Source: JAAFHS01 sp043751715 (GTDB taxonomy: Bacteria > Pseudomonadota > Alphaproteobacteria > Rhodobacterales > Rhodobacteraceae). From it: DNA of 37,281 bases. The position numbers were made by a program, and so were the translations under genes. The DNA is taken from the NCBI GenBank assembly GCA_043751715.1, contig JAYUZO010000096.1, positions 1 to 37,281 on the forward strand, given 5' to 3'. The notes beneath the pieces are model-generated. The model saw only the letters and a list, made by a program, of their open reading frames with translations. It was not told the origin of the DNA and did not search any database. This document shows, piece by piece, positions 31,721 to 37,281 of this stretch. The first letter of the stretch is position 1; every line of letters starts with the position of its first letter.

Positions 31721-31850
31721 CACCCGGCAACGGGCGCGGCGGTTTCAAACCAGTTGCACCAATGCAAAACATCCATAGGGTTATCACATAAGCGACATGT
31801 GCCCACCGGGCAGGTGTTTCTTTAGGATCATGAACGCGGGGGGGGGCACC

Positions 31851-32954
31851 ATGGCCGAAACTGACGCGCCGACAAAAACCATCTCGGATTTTGAGGCATC
31901 TTTGAAAAAGGCAGACACGGCGGTTGCCAGTTTTGCCGAGGATGACAAGTCTTTCGTGCATCAGGTGCGGTCATTCCTGCGCAATTATCCGACCGCCATT
32001 CCGTTCCTTGTGCTGGTCATCAGCGTGATCATCTTTGGCATCATCGACGCCACGCTGAACGGCGACCGCGCAAACTTCATGACGCCGAACACCCTGTCCA
32101 CGGTGCTGAAACAGGTGACGGTGGTGGGTATTGTGGCCATCGCGCAAACCCTTGTGATCCTGACTGCGGGCATTGATCTGTCGGTCGCGGCCATTCTGGT
32201 GCTGTCATCCATCATCATGGGCAAACTCTCGGTCGATCTGGGCCTGCCGCCCGCGCTTTCCGTCATGATCGGGCTGGCGTTCGGTGGTCTGATGGGGTGC
32301 ATCAACGGGCTGCTGGTGACCAAGGTCAAACTGCCGCCCTTTATCGTGACGCTGGGCACGCTAAGCATCTATTCCGCGCTGAAGCTGTGGTATTCGGGGT
32401 CACAATCCATTCGCGGGGCCGATATCAAGGAACAGGCACCGCTGCTGTTGTGGTTTGGTGAGGCGTTCAATTTTGGCGGTGCCACGCTGACCTATGGCGG
32501 CATTGCCATGATTTTGCTGGCCTTCGTGGTCTGGTATATTCTGACCAAAACCGCATGGGGCCGCCATGTGCACGCCATTGGTGATGATCCGGATGCCGCC
32601 ATGCTGGCGGGTATTCAGACCAACCGTGTGCTGATCGGGGTTTATACATTTGCCGGGCTGATCTGCGCATTCGGGGGCTGGGTGGCGATTGGCAGGGTGG
32701 GGTCGATTTCCCCAATCGGGTTTGAAACGGCCAACCTTGACAGCATCACCGCTGTGGTGATCGGCGGCACATCGCTGTTTGGCGGGCGCGGGTCTATTCC
32801 GGGGTCGGTGCTGGGCGCGCTGATCGTGGGGGTGTTCAGCACGGGCCTGTCGGTGGCGGCGCGTGTGGATGATTACTGGCAGACGTTCGCTGCGGGCTGT
32901 CTGGTTCTGATTGCTGTGGCGCTGGATCAATGGCTGCGGAGGGCTTCGAAATGA
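31851..32954 (+). CDS. frcC: Sugar ABC transporter permease (FrcC-like)
   Basis: Inner-membrane permease of a CUT2/RbsC-type transporter. 367 residues with an N-terminal cytoplasmic stretch of about 55 residues (KTISDFEASLKKADTAVASF) and then about 8-10 hydrophobic segments. Family motifs: TLVILTAGIDLSVAAILVLSS near 101-121, PPFIVTLGTLSIYSALKLWYSG near 162-183, and the late ITAVVIGGTSLFGGRGSIPGSVLGALIVG. I start at ATG 31851. An in-frame ATG at 31830 follows TTTAGGATC closely and is the alternative; nine consecutive G bases (31838-31846) lie between the two. It overlaps frcA by ATGA. Confidence 0.9.
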   Translation: MAETDAPTKTISDFEASLKKADTAVASFAEDDKSFVHQVRSFLRNYPTAIPFLVLVISVIIFGIIDATLNGDRANFMTPNTLSTVLKQVTVVGIVAIAQTLVILTAGIDLSVAAILVLSSIIMGKLSVDLGLPPALSVMIGLAFGGLMGCINGLLVTKVKLPPFIVTLGTLSIYSALKLWYSGSQSIRGADIKEQAPLLLWFGEAFNFGGATLTYGGIAMILLAFVVWYILTKTAWGRHVHAIGDDPDAAMLAGIQTNRVLIGVYTFAGLICAFGGWVAIGRVGSISPIGFETANLDSITAVVIGGTSLFGGRGSIPGSVLGALIVGVFSTGLSVAARVDDYWQTFAAGCLVLIAVALDQWLRRASK

Positions 32955-33736
32955 CTGACGTGCAACCCATTCTGACCTGCCGTGGTCTGATGAAACGTTA
33001 CGGCACGGTGGTGGCGATGAACGGCGCGGATTTTGATCTGTATCCGGGCGAGATCACCGCCATCATCGGTGACAATGGTGCTGGCAAATCAACGCTGGTC
33101 AAGGCGATTGCCGGGGCGGTGACGCCTGACCATGGTGAAATCCGGCTGGACGGTGAACTGCTGAACTTCAAGGGCCCGCAGGATGCGCAGAAGGCGGGCA
33201 TTGAAACGGTGTACCAGAACCTTGCGCTGTCACCGGCGCTGTCGATTGCCAACAACATGTTTCTGGGCCGCGAATTGCGGATGCCGGGGATCATGGGGCA
33301 GGTTTTCCGGATGATGAACCAGAAGGGGATGGAGGATTTTGCGCGCAACAAGCTGTCGGAACTGGGTCTGATGACGATCCAGAACATCAACGTGGCGGTG
33401 GAAACCCTGTCGGGTGGCCAGCGGCAGGGGGTGGCGGTGGCGCGGGCGGCGGCGTTCGGATCAAAGGTGGTGATCCTGGACGAGCCGACGGCAGCGCTTG
33501 GCGTCAAGGAAAGCCGCCGGGTGCTGGACCTGATCCGGGATGTACGGTCGCGCGGGATTCCGATTGTGCTGATCAGCCATAACATGCCGCATGTGTTCGA
33601 GGTGGCCGACCGCATTCATATTCACCGGCTGGGGCGGCGGTTGTGCGTGATCAAGCCGGATGAATATTCGATGTCGGATGCGGTGGCGTTCATGACCGGG
33701 GCCAAAGTGCCCGAAGGCGTGACGGAACAGGCATGA
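32951..33736 (+). CDS. frcA: Sugar ABC transporter ATP-binding protein (FrcA-like)
   Basis: Cytosolic ATPase of 261 residues energising the sugar transporter. Walker A GDNGAGKST at residues 40-48, Q-loop near TVYQNLALSPALS, ABC signature LSGGQRQGVAVAR near 154-166, Walker B VVILDEPTAALG near 172-183, and H-loop in LISHNMPH. It has one ABC domain, as FrcA, unlike RbsA with two; it would therefore act as a homodimer. The ATG at 32951 overlaps the frcC stop, and its stop overlaps the frcK start. Confidence 0.93.
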   Translation: MTDVQPILTCRGLMKRYGTVVAMNGADFDLYPGEITAIIGDNGAGKSTLVKAIAGAVTPDHGEIRLDGELLNFKGPQDAQKAGIETVYQNLALSPALSIANNMFLGRELRMPGIMGQVFRMMNQKGMEDFARNKLSELGLMTIQNINVAVETLSGGQRQGVAVARAAAFGSKVVILDEPTAALGVKESRRVLDLIRDVRSRGIPIVLISHNMPHVFEVADRIHIHRLGRRLCVIKPDEYSMSDAVAFMTGAKVPEGVTEQA

Positions 33737-34344
33737 CGCCGCAGGCGCTGGCGGACCTGATCCGCAGCCGGGCCGGCGGGCAGTGGCGGTTTATCACAGC
33801 CCTTGCCGGTGCGCCGGGATCGGGCAAATCGACGCTGGCGCAGAATGTGGTGGCGGCACTGGGTGCGGGCGCGCGCGCGGTGCCGATGGACGGGTTCCAT
33901 TATGATGATGCGGTGCTTTTGGCGCGCGGCCTGCAGGCCCGCAAGGGTGCGCCGGAAACCTTTGACGCGGCTGGGTTCATTCATCTGATACGGCGCCTGC
34001 GGGCGGGGGGTGAGGTGGCGATCCCGGTATTTGACCGCAGTCTGGAGTTGTCACGCGCAGCGGCAGATGTGGTGACCGATGCCGACCGGTTTCTGGTGGT
34101 TGAGGGCAATTATGTGCTGCTGGATGAAGCGCCGTGGACCACGCTTGCGCCGTTGTTTGACTTGACGGTTTATCTGGATGTGCCGGTGGATGACCTTGAC
34201 CGCCGCCTGCTGGCCCGCTGGGCGCATTACGGCAAGACGCCCGCGGCAGCGCGGGCGTGGATTGATAGCAATGACATGCCGAACATTCGCCGGGTGATTG
34301 ATGGGTCACGCGCGGCTGATGTGGTGATGCACACCGCCACGTAG
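33733..34344 (+). CDS. frcK: P-loop kinase-like protein FrcK
   Basis: 203-residue cytosolic P-loop protein related to uridine kinase and pantothenate kinase. Walker A GAPGSGKST at residues 26-34; MDGFHYDDAVL near 55-65 follows, as in the uridine kinase-like family; VVEGNYVLLDEAPW near 119-132 carries the acidic Walker B-type region; WIDSNDMPN and the C-terminal stretch complete it. In Sinorhizobium frcK closes the frcBCAK operon, and its exact substrate is not settled; sugar phosphorylation is a reasonable guess. Its stop codon TAG is inside the 28-bp palindrome that also supplies the stop of the convergent transporter gene. Confidence 0.9.
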   Translation: MTPQALADLIRSRAGGQWRFITALAGAPGSGKSTLAQNVVAALGAGARAVPMDGFHYDDAVLLARGLQARKGAPETFDAAGFIHLIRRLRAGGEVAIPVFDRSLELSRAAADVVTDADRFLVVEGNYVLLDEAPWTTLAPLFDLTVYLDVPVDDLDRRLLARWAHYGKTPAAARAWIDSNDMPNIRRVIDGSRAADVVMHTAT

Positions 34345-34368
34345 GATGGGCAATATTGCCCATCCTAC
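34341..34368. terminator. 28-bp perfect palindrome containing both convergent stop codons
   Basis: Arms GTAGGATGGGCAAT (34341-34354) and ATTGCCCATCCTAC (34355-34368) are exact reverse complements. The TAG at 34342-34344 ends frcK, and the CTA at 34365-34367 ends the convergent EamA transporter gene. The GTAGG...CCTAC ends resemble the local REP ends, so it is probably a REP-type element used as a bidirectional terminator. No T-run is present. Confidence 0.85.
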
Positions 34369-35297
34369 GGCGTCATCGCCTTGCGTTGGCGGGCGCGTTC
34401 CAGCCCCAGTTGGCGTTCGCGCCAGATAATCAGGATGCCTGCGAAAATCACGATGGCGGCACCTGTCAGCATGGTGGCGCTTGGCACCTCGGCAAAGACG
34501 AAATAGCCGATCAGCAGCGCAAACAGCATTGAGGCATAATCGAACGGGGCCACCAGCGATGCGTCCGCCTCGCGGTAGCTGGAGGTCAGCAGAATTTGCC
34601 CGACGCCACCCAGCAGGCCTGCGGTCACCAACAGGGCAGCCTCACGCGTGGTGGGCCAGACCCAGCCGAAGGGCAGGGTGGTCAGGGCCAGCAGGCTGGC
34701 GGTGACGGAAAACCAGAACACGATGGCGGGGGTTTTCTCGGTCATCACAAGTTTGCGGACAAACACCTGCGCAAGGGCTGCAAAGACCGCCGATGCCAGC
34801 ACCAGCATGGCGCCAAATGCCTGCGCATGACCAGAGGGCGCGCCTTGTAAAACTGACAGGCGGGGCGACAGCACGATCATCACACCCACAAGGCCAAGCG
34901 CGACAGCGGTAATGCGAAAGGCGCGCACGTCTTCGCCCAGAAACATGGCGGCGAAAATGACGGTCAGCAGGGGGGCGGCATAGCCAATGGCGGTGACCTC
35001 GGGCAGGGGCAGATAGGCAAGTCCGGCAAAGCCAAGTCCCATGGCGATGGTACCGACAAAACCGCGCCAGAAATGCCCCATCGGGGCCACGGCGCGAAAT
35101 CCGGTGGGCAATTCGTGCCGCATGGCCAGCCAGACCACGATGACAGGAATCGCAAAGAACGACCGGAAGAACACGGTTTGCCCTGCGGGCACATGCGCCG
35201 AGACGGCCTTGATGATAGAGGCCATGATGATGAAACACACGACAGAGCCCAGCTTCAGGGCAATGCCGTGCAAAGGGCGTTGGGCGGGCGTTTCCAT
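34365..35297 (-). CDS. EamA/DMT family transporter
   Basis: Drug/metabolite-type inner-membrane transporter of 310 residues. Ten hydrophobic segments arranged as two EamA repeats: first half starts near ALKLGSVVCFIIMASIIKAV, second near GAMLVLASAVFAALAQVFVRKLV. The FFRSFFAIPVIVVWLAM and GFAGLAYLPLPEVTAIGYAAPLLTVIFAAMFLGEDV segments are typical. I use the ATG at 35297 (METPAQRPLHG); an upstream in-frame extension runs antisense into the adenine deaminase gene and looks noncoding. It is divergent from the adenine deaminase gene (94 bp between starts). Substrate unknown; a purine link is only suggested by that neighbour. Confidence 0.88.
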   Translation of the reverse strand: METPAQRPLHGIALKLGSVVCFIIMASIIKAVSAHVPAGQTVFFRSFFAIPVIVVWLAMRHELPTGFRAVAPMGHFWRGFVGTIAMGLGFAGLAYLPLPEVTAIGYAAPLLTVIFAAMFLGEDVRAFRITAVALGLVGVMIVLSPRLSVLQGAPSGHAQAFGAMLVLASAVFAALAQVFVRKLVMTEKTPAIVFWFSVTASLLALTTLPFGWVWPTTREAALLVTAGLLGGVGQILLTSSYREADASLVAPFDYASMLFALLIGYFVFAEVPSATMLTGAAIVIFAGILIIWRERQLGLERARQRKAMTP

Positions 35298-35391
35298 GCG
35301 GCCTACTGGCCATGGGGCCGGGGAAAGTGCAAGGGCACTGGACGGCATGGCCGCCATGCGTTTTGCTGGTGTCAAACGGAAGGAGTTTGCG

Positions 35392-37089
35392 ATGCGCCCT
35401 GATTTGGAAACGCTGATTGCTGCGGGGCGGGGCGATGTGCCTGCTGACATCGTACTGCGCGGGGGCTGCGTGTATGACCTGATCACGGGTGATCTGGTGA
35501 ACACAGACGTGGCGATTGTGGGTGACACGATCGTGGGGGTGTTCGGGGCCTATGACGGCGCGCGCGTGGTGGATGTGACGGGGCAGATTATCGTGCCGGG
35601 GTTCATTGATACGCATCTGCATATCGAAAGCTCGTTAGTGACACCGCTGGAGTTTGACCGCTGTGTCACACCGCGCGGGGTGACGACGGCGATCTGCGAT
35701 CCGCACGAGATTGCGAATGTGCTGGGGATGGCGGGCATCCGGTATTTTCTGGAAGCGGCGGGCCATACGCTGATGGATGTGAAGGTGCAGCTGTCATCCT
35801 GTGTGCCGTCCACGCATATGGAAACGGCAGGGGCGCGGCTGGAGGCTGATGATCTGGTGCCGCTGATGGATCATCCATCGGTGATCGGGCTGGCGGAGTT
35901 CATGAATTTTCCAGGCGTGCTGGCGCGCGATCCGGGGTGCATGGCGAAACTGCAGGCGTTTCGCGGGCGGCATATTGACGGGCATGCGCCACTGCTGCGG
36001 GGCAATGATCTGAACGGCTATATCGCTGCGGGCATCCGGACAGAGCATGAGGCGACCACGTATGCAGAAGGGCTGGAAAAGCTGCGCAAGGGGATGCGCG
36101 TGCTGATCCGGGAAGGGTCAGTTTCAAAAGACCTGCACGCGTTGGTAGGGCTGCTGACGGAACGGCATGCGCCGTATCTGGCCTTTTGCACAGATGACCG
36201 CAACCCGCTGGATATCGCGGAACATGGCCATCTGGACTACATGATCCGCACGGCGATTGCGCTTGGTGCGCCGCCGCTGGCGGTTTACCGGGCGGCGACA
36301 CTAAGCGCGGCTGAAGCGTTCGGGCTGAAAGACCGGGGGCTGATTGCACCGGGCAAGCGGGCCGATCTGGTGGTGATTGACACGCTGGAAGGCTGCCATG
36401 CGGCGCGCGTGTTTGCGGGCGGGGTGGAGGCAACGGCGCAGGCCTTTGCGGCGCGTGGGGATGTGGCGCCGGTGGGGCGGCATTCGGTGAAGGCACCGGT
36501 GGTGGTGGCGGGGGATTTTCGCACGGAGGGCAACCGGGTGGACACGCCGGTGATCGGGATCATTCCGGGCAAGATCATCACTGAACATCTGACCTATGAC
36601 ATTGCCCCGGTGGATGGTGACAAGCGGCCGGATACCCTGCGCGATCTGGTGAAAATCGCGGTGATCGAACGGCATGGCGTGAACGGCAACAAGGCGACGG
36701 GGTTTGTAAAGGGGTTTGGCCTGCAACGCGGGGCGATTGCGGGGACGGTATGCCATGACCATCACAACATCGCGGTGGTGGGGGCAGATTACGCGGATAT
36801 GGCGCTGGCGGTATCGCGGCTGGGCGAAATCGAGGGCGGGTTTGTGGTGGTGGAGGGTGGCCGGGTGCTGGCGGAACTGGCGCTGCCGGTGGCGGGGCTG
36901 ATGAGCCTGCAGCCGTTCGAGGAGGTACAGGCTGCACTTGTGGCGCTGCGGGCGGCGGCGCGGGGGCTGGGGGTGACGCTGGAGGAGCCTTTCCTGCAAC
37001 TGGCGTTCCTGTGCCTGCCGGTGATCCCGCATCTGAAGATCACGGATATGGGCATGGTGGATGTGGACCGCTTTGAGGTGATGCCCTGA
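35392..37089 (+). CDS. ade: Adenine deaminase
   Basis: Metal-dependent amidohydrolase converting adenine to hypoxanthine and ammonia, in purine salvage. 565 residues, the family length. Metal ligands are in PGFIDTHLHIESSLVTP near 69-85 (His75, His77, Glu79); TAICDPHEIANVLGM follows near 99-113; VPSTHMETAGA near 138-148; IDGHAPLLRG near 187-196; the C-terminal domain contains HDHHNIAVVG. ATG 35392 has AAGGAG six bases upstream, an excellent site; a longer in-frame reading upstream is antisense to the EamA gene and is rejected. Divergent from the EamA transporter; followed by lpdA. Confidence 0.94.
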   Translation: MRPDLETLIAAGRGDVPADIVLRGGCVYDLITGDLVNTDVAIVGDTIVGVFGAYDGARVVDVTGQIIVPGFIDTHLHIESSLVTPLEFDRCVTPRGVTTAICDPHEIANVLGMAGIRYFLEAAGHTLMDVKVQLSSCVPSTHMETAGARLEADDLVPLMDHPSVIGLAEFMNFPGVLARDPGCMAKLQAFRGRHIDGHAPLLRGNDLNGYIAAGIRTEHEATTYAEGLEKLRKGMRVLIREGSVSKDLHALVGLLTERHAPYLAFCTDDRNPLDIAEHGHLDYMIRTAIALGAPPLAVYRAATLSAAEAFGLKDRGLIAPGKRADLVVIDTLEGCHAARVFAGGVEATAQAFAARGDVAPVGRHSVKAPVVVAGDFRTEGNRVDTPVIGIIPGKIITEHLTYDIAPVDGDKRPDTLRDLVKIAVIERHGVNGNKATGFVKGFGLQRGAIAGTVCHDHHNIAVVGADYADMALAVSRLGEIEGGFVVVEGGRVLAELALPVAGLMSLQPFEEVQAALVALRAAARGLGVTLEEPFLQLAFLCLPVIPHLKITDMGMVDVDRFEVMP

Positions 37090-37183
37090 GATGCGGCGAC
37101 TGGTACAACCTGCCATGGCATGCCCCAATCTGACATGCTAAAGCGGTGCAAACGCCTGAATGACAGCCACAAGGACGCGCGCC

Positions 37184-37281
37184 ATGCCCCATTTTGACAC
37201 CATCATCATCGGCGGCGGCCCCGGCGGCTATGTCTGTGCCATTCGCGCGGCGCAACTGGGCCAGACCGTGGCCGTGGTCGA
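37184..37281 (+). CDS. lpdA: Dihydrolipoyl dehydrogenase (N-terminus only, cut by right edge)
   Basis: The last 98 bases encode a start of 32 residues, MPHFDTIIIGGGPGGYVCAIRAA onward, with the FAD-binding GxGxxG (GGGPGGY) and GQTVAVV. This is the N-terminus of dihydrolipoyl dehydrogenase, the E3 component of 2-oxoacid dehydrogenase complexes. Other flavoprotein disulfide reductases share the motif, but the GGYVCAIRAAQLG pattern favours Lpd. AAGGA lies eight bases before the ATG. The 94 bp between the ade stop and this start holds nothing else clear. Confidence 0.82.
   Translation, partial: MPHFDTIIIGGGPGGYVCAIRAAQLGQTVAVV

Noticed and set aside
35041..35391. N-terminal extension of adenine deaminase
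   Set aside because: It is antisense to the EamA transporter; the ATG at 35392 has a near-perfect ribosome binding site and matches the family start.
34642..35622. 326-codon minus-strand frame across EamA and ade starts
   Set aside because: Out of frame with the EamA protein and overlapping the ade start; Arg/His-rich composition.

Overview
The window is a GC-rich (roughly 60-65% by eye), densely coded chromosomal segment. Gene content and order point to an alphaproteobacterium of the Rhodobacterales (Roseobacter/Rhodobacter group): ubiA next to rsmE and a plant-type gshA, a pyrB-DUF-pyrC-plsY block, an ALDH16-type double aldehyde dehydrogenase beside deoC, an A-B fused Mrp/Mnh antiporter operon and a frcBCAK-type sugar ABC operon. 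No tRNA, rRNA, CRISPR array, prophage or complete IS was seen. Taxonomy is inferred from content, not from a search.

Layout. 1-3343: ubiA (cut by the left edge, minus) divergent from rsmE, a small membrane protein and gshA (plus). 3474-5102: a two-TM protein converging, across a bidirectional terminator, on a minus-strand operon made of a GbsR/MarR-type regulator and two unrecognised membrane proteins, with matching palindromes at the regulator promoter and at the start codon of the next gene. 5230-9417 (minus): pyrB, an inserted low-GC membrane gene, a tail-anchored hypothetical, a dihydroorotase homologue lacking metal ligands (a PyrC'-like pseudoenzyme), and plsY. 9630-11587 (plus): uracil-DNA glycosylase, LysE exporter, moaB. 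11667-16448 (plus): RND adaptor and permease. 16445-17263 (minus): orphan nDsbD-like periplasmic protein. 17352-17906 (plus): yqgE/algH. 17924-19055: a REP-associated tyrosine transposase (RAYT) with REP hairpins on both sides and two REPIN copies. 19092-22621 (minus): deoC and ALDH16. 22729-28576 (minus): mnhABCDEFG. 28686-30364 (minus): ROK regulator and RbsD/FucU mutarotase, divergent from frcB-frcC-frcA-frcK (30654-34344, plus). 34365-35297 (minus): EamA/DMT transporter. 35392-37089 (plus): adenine deaminase. 37184 to the right edge: start of dihydrolipoyl dehydrogenase.

How the genes work together. DeoC releases acetaldehyde and glyceraldehyde 3-phosphate, and the downstream ALDH could oxidise the acetaldehyde. 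FrcBCA imports a sugar (fructose, ribose or mannose type), FrcK is a kinase-like partner, the RbsD/FucU protein interconverts sugar anomers, and the ROK regulator probably acts on an AT-rich palindrome in the divergent promoter. The pyr block probably makes an aspartate transcarbamoylase whose assembly uses a catalytically dead dihydroorotase; an active DHOase should lie elsewhere in the genome.

The most novel-looking items are the RAYT/REPIN locus, the regulator with two unknown membrane proteins and paired operators, a 28-bp palindrome that carries the stop codons of two convergent genes, and a family-4-like UDG without its iron-sulfur cysteines. Most of the remaining sequence is ordinary housekeeping and transport.
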